Shown piece after piece: positions 1-7,689 of a DNA stretch of 9,293 bases. This DNA is from Actinomycetota bacterium. Lineage in GTDB: Bacteria > Actinomycetota > Thermoleophilia > UBA2241. Below the pieces are notes generated by a model that saw only the letters and a program-made list of their open reading frames with translations, did not search any database and had not been told where the DNA came from. A program made the position numbers and the translations under genes. The stretch covers positions 1 through 9,293 of the forward strand of contig PMKX01000044.1 of NCBI GenBank assembly GCA_003158705.1, written 5' to 3'. Every line of letters starts with the position of its first letter. The first letter of the stretch is position 1.

Positions 1-842
1 CCGCCGAACGAGTCGCTCTGCCGCGAACGGAAGCGCGTGAACAGCGAGAGAGCGATCACCGGCATAGGCACACCAAGCTCGATCGCCTGCTGCACCGTCC
101 AGCGGCCTTCGCCGGTGTCGTCGACGTAGCCGACGATCTTCTCCAGACCCGGATCCTTGGCGAAGGCGTCCACGGCCAGCTCGAGCAGCCAGGAGCGCAC
201 CACACTGCCCTGGTTCCAGAGGTCGGCGATGGCACCCAGGTCCAAGTCCCAGGGGCTTGCCTGCAACAGCTCGAAGCCCTCAGCATAGGCCTGCATCATG
301 CCGTACTCGATGCCGTTGTGGACCATCTTCACGAAATGACCCGCGCCGTGCCCACCCATGTAAGCATAGCCGCGCTCGTTGGGCGCCAGCGTGCGCAGAA
401 GCGGCTCGATGTGCTCGAAAGCACTGCGCTCGCCGCCGATCATCATGCAGTAGCCCACTTGCAGACCCCAGACGCCGCCCGACGTGCCCACGTCGGCGTA
501 CCGCAGGCCGCGCTCGGCAAGGGCGGCGCCGCGGGTGATGTCGTCGCGGAAGAACGAGTTGCCGCCGTCGATGAGGATGTCGCCGGTAGCCAGCTTGGGC
601 GCCAGCGTGTCGATGGCCTCCTGCGTGGTCTCGCCTTGCGGCAGCATGAGCCATATGGCGCGTGGCGCCTCCAGAGCGGCCACCACGTCGCTGAGCTCGC
701 GCACGGGGACCGCGCCCTCGCTCGCCAGCTCCTCCGCCTTAGCGTACGTGCGGTTCCACACCACCACGCGGTGACCGCCGCGCAGCAACCGGCGCGCCAT
801 GTTGCCGCCCATGCGGCCGAGGCCCACCATCGCTACATCCAT
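1..842 (-). CDS. gnd: 6-phosphogluconate dehydrogenase (decarboxylating), short form, 3' end beyond window
   Basis: Oxidatively decarboxylates 6-phosphogluconate to ribulose-5-phosphate in the cytoplasmic oxidative pentose phosphate pathway. 280 residues are visible; the frame is open to the left edge. The N-terminal Rossmann nucleotide-binding motif VGLGRMG lies at residues 6-12, strand 2 ends in WNRTYAK (29-35), and IDGGNSFFRDD is at 91-101. The substrate and catalytic segment GHGAGHFVKMVHNGIEYG (164-181) carries the catalytic lysine K172. ALSLFTRFRSR (264-274) is the conserved C-terminal substrate-binding block. Spacing and sequence match the short (about 300-residue) family rather than the about 470-residue E. 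coli type, so only some 20 residues should be missing. The ATG at 842 follows GGGAGG (849-854) with a 6-nt spacer. It lies 50 bp after pgi and is probably cotranscribed with it. The Arg and Thr after strand 2 suggest NADP rather than NAD use (inference). Confidence 0.96.
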   Translation of the reverse strand, partial: MDVAMVGLGRMGGNMARRLLRGGHRVVVWNRTYAKAEELASEGAVPVRELSDVVAALEAPRAIWLMLPQGETTQEAIDTLAPKLATGDILIDGGNSFFRDDITRGAALAERGLRYADVGTSGGVWGLQVGYCMMIGGERSAFEHIEPLLRTLAPNERGYAYMGGHGAGHFVKMVHNGIEYGMMQAYAEGFELLQASPWDLDLGAIADLWNQGSVVRSWLLELAVDAFAKDPGLEKIVGYVDDTGEGRWTVQQAIELGVPMPVIALSLFTRFRSRQSDSFG

Positions 843-861
843 CGCCTACCTCCCTCGCTCA

Positions 862-882
862 GCGCCGGACAGAGGCCGGCGC
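862..882 (-). repeat. Intercistronic GC hairpin between pgi and gnd
   Basis: A perfect 7-bp inverted repeat, GCGCCGG / CCGGCGC (862-868 and 876-882), has a 7-nt loop. It sits in the 50-bp gap between the pgi stop and the gnd Shine-Dalgarno sequence. No U-tract follows on the transcribed strand, so it is not a typical intrinsic terminator. It could stabilise or set processing of the operon mRNA, or arise by chance in GC-rich DNA. Confidence 0.4.
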
Positions 883-892
883 ATGGGGAACT

Positions 893-2572
893 CTAGAGAA
901 CAGCTTCCAGCGCCTGCCGTAGTCGCTCCACGCCAGCCGGCACGTCGTCGCCCAAGCACAGACGCAGCACTCGGCAGTCGTGTCCGCGCAAGGCCGCCAA
1001 GTCGCCGCGCGCCTGGGCCCGCTTGAGGACGCCGAACGTGTACTTCTGGCCCGGGATGGCCACGTCAACGGGATCGTGCCCGACGAGCTGCAGGAACACG
1101 CCGTTGTTGGGGCCGCCCTTGTGATACTGACCCGTGGAGTGCAAGTAGCGCGGCCCGTAGCCGAGCGTGGTGGCCAGGTGCAAGCGGTCGCGCACCAGGC
1201 TGCGAGCACGCTGCAGCTGCGCCCAGACCGCCTCATGCGGGCACACGTAGGCCTGCAGGGCCACGTAGTCGCCCGCCTGAGTCCGGCCGAGCAAGGCGCG
1301 CAGCGCTGCCGGGACGGCGCCGTCGCCGACCGGCAAAGAGACGGGCGCGTCGCCGGGGCCGGTCGCCTCTTCCGGCAGCCCGCCCGACTTCTCGTACTCG
1401 TCTAGAAGGCGTCTGGTGTTGTCCTTGCTCTCCTGCACGTTGGGCTGGTCGAACGGATCGATGCCCAGCAGCGCCCCGAGGACTGCCGTGGCCACCTCCC
1501 AGCGGAAGAACTCGCCGCCCAGCTCGCCGATCTCCTCGAGCTCCAAGGTGATGACCGGCTGCCCCGCCGCTGCGAGATCCCGTGCCAACTGGTCTTGGGC
1601 CAGGTCAGGCTGGCACGCCAGACGCACGTAGACGAAGGCGCGGTCGTCGCCGTAGGCCGCGGCCGCGCCCGCAGGCTCGCCGTCGACCGGCAGCACGCCG
1701 GTCCCCTCCTTGCCCGTGCTCTCGGCCACGAGCTGCTCGACCCAGGCGCCGAACGACGCCAAGGCTGGCGACACCAGCAGCGTCAGCTTGTCGCGGCCCC
1801 GCAGGGCCAGCTCGCCGAGCGCCGCACCCAGCACGAGGCCGGGGTTCTCGGCCGCCGGCCCGTCGGGCCCGCAGCTCTCCACCATGTCCGCGGCATGATC
1901 GAGCAGGTGGTCCAGCTCGAGACCCATGAGCACAGCCGGCACGAGACCGAAGAACGACAGCGCCGAGTAGCGACCGCCGATGTCGGACGGGTTGACGAAG
2001 ACCGCGCGGAAGTCCTGCTCGACGGCCTGACGCTGTAGAGACGTGCCTTCGTCGGTGATGGCGACGAAGTGGCGCCCAGCCTCTTCGCCACAAAGCTCCT
2101 GCAGACGCTCGTAGAAGAAGGCCGCAAAGCTGGCCGTCTCTGTTGTGCCGCCGGACTTGCTGGCGACGATGAACAGGCTGTGCGCGAGGTCGAGCGCTTC
2201 GCTGAGCCCCAGCACAGCCGCCGGGTCGGTGGAATCGAGCACGTGCAGGTCGAGGTAGCCGCGCGCGACGCCGAACGTGGCGCGCAGCACCTCCGGGGCC
2301 AGGCTGGAACCGCCCATGCCCAGCAGCACGGCGTCGGTATAGCCCTCCGCACGTACCTCGGCGCAGAACTGACGCAGGTCGTCGAGCTCGTCGCGCACGT
2401 CCGTGGGCACGCCCAGCCAGCCGAGTGCGGCCGAGATGATCTTCTTGTGCGCGGGGTCGCTCTTCCACAGCGAGGCGTCGTGCTCCCACAGGCGGCGCGC
2501 GAACCCATCCTGCTCCAGCTTCTGCAGACGAGCGGCCACCGGTTCGCGCAGCTCCTCCGGGAGCAGCGTCAT
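893..2572 (-). CDS. pgi: Glucose-6-phosphate isomerase (type found in Tal-Pgi fusions)
   Basis: Interconverts glucose-6-phosphate and fructose-6-phosphate in the cytoplasm, recycling pentose-pathway products to glucose-6-phosphate. The protein has 559 residues from the ATG. Two sugar-isomerase (SIS) domains are visible: GMGGSSLAPE (about 85-94), SKSGGTTET (about 138-146) and GGRYSALS (about 199-206) in the first, and AESTGKEG (about 283-290, with the likely catalytic Glu), NVQESKDN and LHSTGQYHKGG (about 477-487) in the second. The C-terminal part, with YGPRYLHSTGQYHKGGPNNG, is typical of the isomerase half of bifunctional transaldolase/glucose-6-phosphate isomerases. Here it is a separate gene. 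The tal stop TGA shares its A with this ATG (TGATG), indicating translational coupling. A GTG one codon upstream (2575) is an alternative start. The stop is TAG at 893-895, before a 50-bp gap to gnd. Confidence 0.96.
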   Translation of the reverse strand: MTLLPEELREPVAARLQKLEQDGFARRLWEHDASLWKSDPAHKKIISAALGWLGVPTDVRDELDDLRQFCAEVRAEGYTDAVLLGMGGSSLAPEVLRATFGVARGYLDLHVLDSTDPAAVLGLSEALDLAHSLFIVASKSGGTTETASFAAFFYERLQELCGEEAGRHFVAITDEGTSLQRQAVEQDFRAVFVNPSDIGGRYSALSFFGLVPAVLMGLELDHLLDHAADMVESCGPDGPAAENPGLVLGAALGELALRGRDKLTLLVSPALASFGAWVEQLVAESTGKEGTGVLPVDGEPAGAAAAYGDDRAFVYVRLACQPDLAQDQLARDLAAAGQPVITLELEEIGELGGEFFRWEVATAVLGALLGIDPFDQPNVQESKDNTRRLLDEYEKSGGLPEEATGPGDAPVSLPVGDGAVPAALRALLGRTQAGDYVALQAYVCPHEAVWAQLQRARSLVRDRLHLATTLGYGPRYLHSTGQYHKGGPNNGVFLQLVGHDPVDVAIPGQKYTFGVLKRAQARGDLAALRGHDCRVLRLCLGDDVPAGVERLRQALEAVL

Positions 2573-3723
2573 CACTCCCCGGCCCCCGCCAGCAGCTCGC
2601 GGCGGCGCTGCTCCACGATCGCCAGCACCGCGTCGAACGACTTCACGAAGAGCTCGACCCCTTCCACCTGGAGCTGCTCGGTAGCGGCGCCCACGTCGAT
2701 GCCCAGGGCGGCCAGCTCGGTCAACAGCACGCGCGCCGCGTCGTAGCCTTGGTCGACCGTGCGCCGCGGCGTGCCATGATCCTTGAACGCCGCCAGCGTG
2801 GCCTCAGGCAACGTGTTCACAGTGTGCGGCCCGATGAGCTCGTCCACGTAGAACACGTCGTTGTAGGCCGGGTTCTTGGTGCTCGTGCTGGCCCACAGCA
2901 CACGCTGCACACTGGCGCCGGCCGCGGCCAGCTTCTGCCAGCGCGGCGTGGCGAAGAGCTGCTGGAAGCGCTCGTACACAAGCTTGGAGTTGGCGACGGC
3001 GAGCTTGCCCTTGCAGGCGCTGATGCGCTCGCGACCGCCGTCGCCGGCCTGGGCGAGCTTCTCGTCCAGCAGCTTGTCCACCAGTGTGTCGACACGCGAG
3101 ACGAAGAAGCTGGCCACCGAGGCGAGGCCGCGTATCTGGCCGCCGGCCGCCAGCCGGTCCTCCAGGCCGCTCATGAACGCCTCCACCACAGCTTCGTAGT
3201 GGGCCATGGAGAACATGAGCGTGATATTGATGTTGACGCCGTCAGCCAGGCTGGCGCGAATGGCCGGCAAACCCTCGGCCGTGCCCGGGATCTTGATCAT
3301 CACGTTCGGCCGGTCCACAGCCGCAGACAAGCGTCGCGCCTCGGAGAGGGTGCGCTGCGTATCGCGAGCCAGCGCCGGCGAGACCTCAAGCGAGACGAAG
3401 CCGTCCTCGCCGCCGCTGGCGACGTACACCGGCGTGAACACGTCGCAGGCCGCCCGCACGTCGGCCATCGTCAGCCGATCGAGGATCTGTGCTGCGTCCT
3501 GCCCTTGCTGCGCCAGCGCGAGGATCTCCTGGTTGTACTCGCCGCCGGCACCGATTGCCTTCTCGAAGATCGAGGGGTTGGACGTCATGCCGGCGATGCC
3601 GTCCTGGTCGATGAGCTGCTGCAGCCCGCCCGTGGAGATGAGACTGCGGCTGATGTAGTCGAGCCAGATGCTCTGACCGAGCGCAGCCAGCTTGGCCAGG
3701 CGATCGTTTGTCGCGTCGCCCAT
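2572..3723 (-). CDS. tal: Transaldolase
   Basis: Transfers a dihydroxyacetone unit from sedoheptulose-7-phosphate to glyceraldehyde-3-phosphate, giving erythrose-4-phosphate and fructose-6-phosphate. The 383-residue protein has the long-type TIM-barrel layout: WLDYISR (20-26), MTSNPSIFEKAI (46-57), NVMIKIPGT (140-148) with the Schiff-base lysine K144, NINITLMFS (164-172), the phosphate-binding SFFVSRVD (205-212) and WASTSTKNPAYND (277-289). The ATG at 3723 is chosen because AAGGAGGA (3734-3741) lies 10 nt upstream. An in-frame ATG at 3804 would overlap tkt and adds 27 residues with no family resemblance. Its stop overlaps the pgi start by one base. It lies 47 bp after tkt. The length and sequence resemble the N-terminal half of Tal-Pgi fusion proteins more than the about 317-residue E. 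coli TalB. Confidence 0.96.
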   Translation of the reverse strand: MGDATNDRLAKLAALGQSIWLDYISRSLISTGGLQQLIDQDGIAGMTSNPSIFEKAIGAGGEYNQEILALAQQGQDAAQILDRLTMADVRAACDVFTPVYVASGGEDGFVSLEVSPALARDTQRTLSEARRLSAAVDRPNVMIKIPGTAEGLPAIRASLADGVNINITLMFSMAHYEAVVEAFMSGLEDRLAAGGQIRGLASVASFFVSRVDTLVDKLLDEKLAQAGDGGRERISACKGKLAVANSKLVYERFQQLFATPRWQKLAAAGASVQRVLWASTSTKNPAYNDVFYVDELIGPHTVNTLPEATLAAFKDHGTPRRTVDQGYDAARVLLTELAALGIDVGAATEQLQVEGVELFVKSFDAVLAIVEQRRRELLAGAGE

Positions 3724-3770
3724 GTGGATCGCGTCCTCCTTGTGTGGTCGGCTCAGAGCAGTATGCCCGC

Positions 3771-5789
3771 TCAGGCCTCGATCAGTGCTCTGGCGCGGCG
3801 GCATACTTCGTCGGTCGTGAAGCCGAGCTCGGCGAACACTCGCTCACCGGGCGCCGAAGCGCCGAAGCGCTCCAGACACAACACGTCGCCGCCATCGCCG
3901 ACCCACTCGCGCCAGCCCTGGCCGACACCGGCCTCCACGGCCAGGCGAGCACTCACAGCAGAGGGCAGCACCGTCTCGCGGTAGGCGGCATCCTGAGCTC
4001 GGAAGAGTTCCCAGCTCGCCATGCTCACGACCCGCACCGCCACCCCCTCGGCCGACAAGCGCTCCTGGGCCGCCAAAGCCAGCTGCACCTCGCTGCCGCT
4101 CGCCAGGAGGATGAGGTCGGGGATGCCGACACCGGTGTCGGCGAGCACGTAGGCGCCGCGCCGCACACCAGCGGCCGGCGCGTACTTCTCGCGGTCCAGC
4201 GTGGGCAGCTTCTGGCGCGACAGCACGAGGGCGATAGGACCGCCGTGGTGCGTGACGGCGATGCGCCACGCCTCGACTGCCTCATTGGCGTCGGCCGGGC
4301 GGATCAACGTGCAGCCCGGCGTGGCGCGCCAGATGGCCAGATGCTCGATCGGCTGATGCGTGGGGCCGTCCTCGCCGAGACCGATGCTGTCGTGGGTGAG
4401 CACGTAGATCACCGGCTGGCGCATGAGCGCCGCCAGACGCATTGCCGGACGGAAGTAGTCCGTGAACACGAAGAAGGTGGCCACGTACGGACGCACGCCT
4501 CCATGCACGCTCATGCCGTTGGCGGACGAGGCCATGGCATGCTCGCGCACGCCGAAGTGCAGGTTGCGACCTTCGTAGCAGCCCGCCTCGAACGACACGC
4601 TCGTCTTGAGCAGCGTGTTTGTGGACGGCGCCAGGTCACCGGAGCCGCCCATGAGGGTGGGCACGTGCGGCGCGATGGCGTTGAGCGCCGCGCCGGCGGC
4701 ACTCCGCGTGGCCAGGGCGCCGTCTGCGGCAGAGTAGACCGGCAGCCCTGCGTCCCACCCCGGCGCCGGCTCGCGCGCCCAAGCGCGATCCCACGCTCCG
4801 GCCAGCTCAGTCTCGGCGGCCCGCCAGCCGGCCAGTCGCTGCTCCCAGCGAGCCTGCGTGGCCGCGCCGCGCTCGCCCACCACGGCAAAGGCGGCGCGCA
4901 CCTCGTCGGGCACTAGAAAGTCAGGCTCGAGCGGCCAGCCCAGGTTCTCTTTGGCGGCCTTGACCTCGTCGGGGCCGAGGGGCTCGCCGTGCGCTGCGGC
5001 CGTGTCTTGCTTGTGCGGTGCGCCGTAGCCGATGTGGCTGCGCACGGCGATGAGTGACGGCCGGGAGGTCTCGGCCTTGGCCGCCGCCAAGGCGGCGTCG
5101 ATGGCCGCGACGTCGTTGCCGTCGCCCACCTTCTGCGTGTGCCACTCGTAGGCGGCAAACCGTGCGCACACGTCCTCCGTGAAGGCGATGTCGGTGTTGC
5201 CCTCGATGGAGATGTGGTTGTCGTCGTAGAGGACGATGAGCTTGCCGAGGCCGAGGTGCCCGGCCAGAGAGGCAGCCTCCGAGCCCACACCCTCCATCAT
5301 GCCGCCATCGCTCTCCATCACGTAGGTGAAGTGATCCACGACCGGATGGGCGGGACGATTGAAGCGGGCCGCCAGCGCCGCCTCGGCGATAGCCATGCCG
5401 ACGGCGTTGGCGAAGCCCTGGCCCAGTGGCCCGGTCGTGGTCTCCACGCCCGGCGTGAGACCGTGCTCCGGATGGCCGGGCGTGCGGCTGCCCCACTGCC
5501 TGAACGCCTTGATGTCGTCGAGCGACAGATCGAAGCCGCACAGATGCAGGAGCGAGTACAGCAGCATGCTGCCGTGGCCGGCCGACAGGACGAAGCGGTC
5601 GCGGTCCGGCCACGCCGGGTCGGCAGGGTTCACCTTGAGATGCTTCGTCCAGAGCGCGTAAGCCGCCGGGGCCGCGCCCATGGGCATGCCCGGGTGGCCG
5701 GAGTTGGCCTTCTGCACAGCGTCGACGGAGAGAAACCTGATGGTGTTGATGCATCGCTGCTCGAGGTCTTGGGGTGCCCGCTCGCTCAT
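3771..5789 (-). CDS. tkt: Transketolase
   Basis: Thiamine-diphosphate enzyme moving two-carbon ketol units between sugar phosphates, the core of the non-oxidative pentose phosphate pathway (also the Calvin cycle where one exists). The length, 672 residues, is normal. The N-terminal pyrophosphate domain shows [10 protein letters not shown] (29-38), LSAGHGS (68-74), [14 protein letters not shown] (120-133) and the TPP/Mg motif from SDG (160-162) to YDDN (188-191). The pyrimidine domain shows [12 protein letters not shown] (381-392), FGVREHAM (412-419) with catalytic E416, and [17 protein letters not shown] (464-480). A C-terminal domain follows from about residue 545. The first Gly of the usual GDG is Ser, which I recall in other high-GC transketolases. 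AAGGA (5797-5801) lies 7 nt before the ATG. It is the first gene of the pentose-phosphate block, 66 bp after the PH-like gene. I saw no clear promoter in that gap. Confidence 0.97.
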   Translation of the reverse strand: MSERAPQDLEQRCINTIRFLSVDAVQKANSGHPGMPMGAAPAAYALWTKHLKVNPADPAWPDRDRFVLSAGHGSMLLYSLLHLCGFDLSLDDIKAFRQWGSRTPGHPEHGLTPGVETTTGPLGQGFANAVGMAIAEAALAARFNRPAHPVVDHFTYVMESDGGMMEGVGSEAASLAGHLGLGKLIVLYDDNHISIEGNTDIAFTEDVCARFAAYEWHTQKVGDGNDVAAIDAALAAAKAETSRPSLIAVRSHIGYGAPHKQDTAAAHGEPLGPDEVKAAKENLGWPLEPDFLVPDEVRAAFAVVGERGAATQARWEQRLAGWRAAETELAGAWDRAWAREPAPGWDAGLPVYSAADGALATRSAAGAALNAIAPHVPTLMGGSGDLAPSTNTLLKTSVSFEAGCYEGRNLHFGVREHAMASSANGMSVHGGVRPYVATFFVFTDYFRPAMRLAALMRQPVIYVLTHDSIGLGEDGPTHQPIEHLAIWRATPGCTLIRPADANEAVEAWRIAVTHHGGPIALVLSRQKLPTLDREKYAPAAGVRRGAYVLADTGVGIPDLILLASGSEVQLALAAQERLSAEGVAVRVVSMASWELFRAQDAAYRETVLPSAVSARLAVEAGVGQGWREWVGDGGDVLCLERFGASAPGERVFAELGFTTDEVCRRARALIEA

Positions 5790-5825
5790 CTGCCCATCCT
5801 TGTCACTAGGCTGAACCCGGTAGCC

Positions 5826-5851
5826 GCGCCGGCCCCTGGGCGTCTCGGCGC
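5826..5851 (-). repeat. GC inverted repeat upstream of tkt
   Basis: GCGCCG (5826-5831) and CGGCGC (5846-5851) form a perfect 6-bp stem around a 14-nt loop in the 66-bp gap between the PH-like gene and tkt. No U-tract follows. It shares the GCGCCG core with the repeats at 862-882 and 8575-8610. A role as a weak attenuator or processing hairpin is possible but unproven. Confidence 0.25.
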
Positions 5852-5855
5852 TGGC

Positions 5856-6299
5856 TCAGGCAGCGGTGGCTGCCAACCCGGCGCGCACGGCTTCGGCCAG
5901 GCGCTCCGGCTCATCGCTGCCGACGCGGACGCGACGCCCGCTCTGCAGACGTACCTCCACGGCGCGCAATCCACCTACGTTGTAGAGGGTGCCGTGAGGA
6001 GTGAGGCGCACACCCCAGCCCCAGTACCAGCGATTGCTCACGACTGCGCACGACTCGATCTCCGAGAGAGGCAGGCGCCGCGAGACAAAGCCCGGCTTGA
6101 AGCGCAGCACCAGCGCCTCGTCGTCGACCACCACCTGCAGGTTCGAGAAGGCCACCAGCATCAGCACATTGACGGACAAGGCGAGGCAGCGACCGGCAGT
6201 CAGGCCCTTCCGTTTGATGCCTATCAGCACCTTCAGCACGTTCAGCCCCCAGATGACCATGAGCCAAGTACCGCGCTGGGTGTGCTCGTATCTCTCCAT
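5856..6299 (-). CDS. Membrane-anchored PH-like domain protein, function unknown
   Basis: 147 residues. The N-terminal third has two hydrophobic stretches, about 12-28 (WLMVIWGLNVLKVLIGI) and 38-56, separated by a short basic loop (KRKG), suggesting a two-helix membrane hairpin. The remainder (about 54-140) has alternating beta strands: LQVVVDDEALVLRF, RRLPLSEIESCAVV, GWGVRLT, LYNVGGLRAVEVRL and GRRVRVGSDEPERLAEAV, ending in a helix. This is the pattern of bacterial PH-like (bPH) domains, where a GWG...LYNV..L.AVEV segment is followed by a basic strand. No catalytic residues are evident; a scaffolding or sensing role at the membrane is inference. AAGGAGG (6306-6312) lies 6 nt before the ATG. 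It sits between the DUF1295 gene (45 bp) and tkt (66 bp). Confidence 0.8.
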   Translation of the reverse strand: MERYEHTQRGTWLMVIWGLNVLKVLIGIKRKGLTAGRCLALSVNVLMLVAFSNLQVVVDDEALVLRFKPGFVSRRLPLSEIESCAVVSNRWYWGWGVRLTPHGTLYNVGGLRAVEVRLQSGRRVRVGSDEPERLAEAVRAGLAATAA

Positions 6300-6344
6300 G
6301 TCCTCCCTCCTTCGCCGTTCTATGACGACGTCGCAGCCGCGAGT

Positions 6345-7133
6345 CTATCGTTTCGGAAACCACGGCACGAACACACTGGTGGTGCGCTGGTAGTCGCGGT
6401 AGTCGTCGCCGCGCGTGGCCAGCGCCTGCGCCTCCGTAGCCGGGATACCGGTGACCTTGAACAAGAAGAAGGTCATGACGGCCGGACCCGCGAGGGCGAC
6501 CCACCACCATGGTGCCCCGGCGGCGATGATCACATACGTCCACCAGTGCAGCCACTCGAAGAAGTAGTTGGGATGGCGGGAGTAGCGCCAGAGGCCGCTG
6601 CGGCAGGTGGCGCCGCGGCGAGACGGGTCGGCGCGGTGCGCCGCCAGCTCGCGGTCGGCGACTGACTCGCCCACGACCGCGACCAGCCAGAGTGCGACCC
6701 CGCAGTAAGCCCACCAGCTCAGGCCGGCGCGCTGGATACTCGCCACGACCAGGAAGGGCAGCGAGAGGATGAGGTCGAGTACGCCCTGGACCTGGAAGAA
6801 GACGAAGAAGCGCGCCTGGGCACGGCCGCCCCACTTGGCGCGCAGCGTCTGGTAGCGGCCGTCCTCGTCCTTGCCGCGGACTCGATTCACATAGACGTAG
6901 GTCGCCAGACGGCACGACCAGAGACCAGCCAAGGCGGCGACCATCAGCCGATATCGCCACTCGCCGCCGCCCCAGATGCCGTAGAGAACGGCAAGCAGAC
7001 CGAGACCGGCCGCCCAGCCGACGTCTACCACGCCGGCGTCGCGTCGCCGGCGCTGCACGAGCCAAAGCGCCGCCATCATCACGGCGACCACCAGCCAGCC
7101 GAGGGCCAGCAAGATGGCGGCGTGGCCGCCCAT
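6345..7133 (-). CDS. DUF1295 / steroid 5-alpha-reductase-like membrane protein
   Basis: 262-residue integral membrane protein. Hydrophobic segments lie at about 5-26, 35-54, 62-82, 107-132, 138-158 and 192-226, the last probably two helices. The family signature is LWRYSRHPNYFFEW (181-194), followed by a C-terminal E....TRGDDYRDYQRTTSVFVPWFPK block, both typical of DUF1295. This group is related in fold to steroid 5-alpha-reductases and isoprenylcysteine methyltransferases, and its substrate is generally unknown. An NAD(P)H-dependent lipid or isoprenoid reductase is a family-based guess. The ATG at 7133 shares its base with the TGA of the HEAT gene (TGATG) and no good Shine-Dalgarno sequence precedes it, so translation is probably coupled. 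The frame is open further upstream to an ATG at 7523, but that stretch only antisenses nothing new: it overlaps the HEAT gene in another frame and has no family character. Confidence 0.9.
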   Translation of the reverse strand: MGGHAAILLALGWLVVAVMMAALWLVQRRRRDAGVVDVGWAAGLGLLAVLYGIWGGGEWRYRLMVAALAGLWSCRLATYVYVNRVRGKDEDGRYQTLRAKWGGRAQARFFVFFQVQGVLDLILSLPFLVVASIQRAGLSWWAYCGVALWLVAVVGESVADRELAAHRADPSRRGATCRSGLWRYSRHPNYFFEWLHWWTYVIIAAGAPWWWVALAGPAVMTFFLFKVTGIPATEAQALATRGDDYRDYQRTTSVFVPWFPKR

Positions 7134-7633
7134 CAGGCCGTGAGCTGCTTCAACGCCTTGGTCGCCGCTTTCACCACCTGCTCGTTCTCGTCCGCGGTAG
7201 CGCGCCTGAGCGACGGTCGAGCGTGCGCATCGCCGATCTTGCCCAGCGCCTGAGCGGCGATCATGCGCAACAGAGGATCGGCGTGCTGCAACGCCCGGCA
7301 GAGGGCATCCACGGCCGCGGGGTCTGCGGCGCCGATGAAGCCCAGCGCGAAAGCGGCGTCTTGCCGCCGGTGCAGATGGCCTTTGTCGAGGATGAAGACG
7401 AGCTTGTCCACGGCCGGCTGGCCGATCGCCTTGAGACCGTTGCGGCAGACCAGCACCTTGCGCAGGTTCTTGTCGGCGAGCGACTCGATGAGGAAGTCGA
7501 GCATCTCGGTGAGAGCGGCGCACGCCGCCGCCCTGACGGCCGGATCCTTCTTGTAGTGCGCCGCCTTGGTGAGCTCCTCCACCTTGCCCAAGGCGCTCAG
7601 TCTGGCGACGTTCGGCGGGCGGAACAGGACCAT
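7133..7633 (-). CDS. HEAT-repeat protein
   Basis: A soluble 166-residue, mostly alpha-helical protein. Repeats are visible at about 28-52 (DPAVRAAACAALTEML), 68-101 (AVDKLVFILDKGHLHRRQDAAFALGFIG), 103-134 (AVDALCRALQHADPLLRMIAAQALGKIGD) and 138-165. They show the D.xxR..AA.ALG.IGD spacing of HEAT / PBS-lyase-like repeats. Such proteins are usually protein-interaction scaffolds; some act on phycobilin attachment, for which nothing here argues. The ATG at 7633 follows AAGGAG (7639-7644) with a 5-nt spacer. It lies 56 bp after the VWA gene and overlaps the DUF1295 start by one base. An adaptor role for the MoxR/VWA pair or for the membrane protein is inference from position only. Confidence 0.88.
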   Translation of the reverse strand: MVLFRPPNVARLSALGKVEELTKAAHYKKDPAVRAAACAALTEMLDFLIESLADKNLRKVLVCRNGLKAIGQPAVDKLVFILDKGHLHRRQDAAFALGFIGAADPAAVDALCRALQHADPLLRMIAAQALGKIGDAHARPSLRRATADENEQVVKAATKALKQLTA

Positions 7634-7657
7634 CGGCTCTCCTTCGGCGGTCGCTTT

Positions 7658-7674
7658 CCGGCTAGCCTAGCCGG
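7658..7674. repeat. 17-bp palindrome between VWA and HEAT genes
   Basis: CCGGCTAG-C-CTAGCCGG is a perfect inverted repeat with 8-bp arms around one central base. It lies in the 56-bp gap after the VWA stop and 14 bp before the HEAT gene's AAGGAGAG. In RNA it can form a 7-bp stem with a 3-nt loop. It has no U-tract, so it could be a processing or attenuation hairpin, or a DNA-binding half-site pair. Function is unknown. Confidence 0.45.
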
Positions 7675-7689
7675 TGGCGTGGGCGCCGC

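Noticed and set aside
1605..2489. 294-codon open frame on the minus strand inside pgi
   Set aside because: It is in another frame of pgi; its Arg/Ala-rich translation lacks any family signature, while pgi carries all isomerase motifs.
3724..3804. Upstream in-frame start for tal
   Set aside because: It would overlap the end of tkt and add 27 unrelated residues, while the ATG at 3723 has a strong Shine-Dalgarno sequence (AAGGAGGA).
2749..3984. 411-codon open frame on the plus strand
   Set aside because: Antisense to tal and the end of tkt; the translation is rich in R, H, V and A with no motif, typical of a shadow of a GC3-rich gene.
3708..4916. 402-codon open frame on the plus strand
   Set aside because: Antisense to tkt, with the same composition and no motif.
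5790..5855. Promoter or terminator between the PH-like gene and tkt
   Set aside because: I found no TTGACA/TATAAT-like pair and no U-tract after the small GC hairpin, so neither can be supported by sequence alone.
5139..6665. 508-codon open frame on the plus strand
   Set aside because: It lies antisense to tkt, the PH-like gene and the DUF1295 gene, which have clear family motifs. Its translation has no recognisable domain and reflects GC-rich codon bias.
7134..7523. Upstream in-frame start giving a 392-residue DUF1295 protein
   Set aside because: The extra 130 residues overlap the HEAT gene in another frame and are Arg-rich without character. The ATG at 7133 gives the normal family length.
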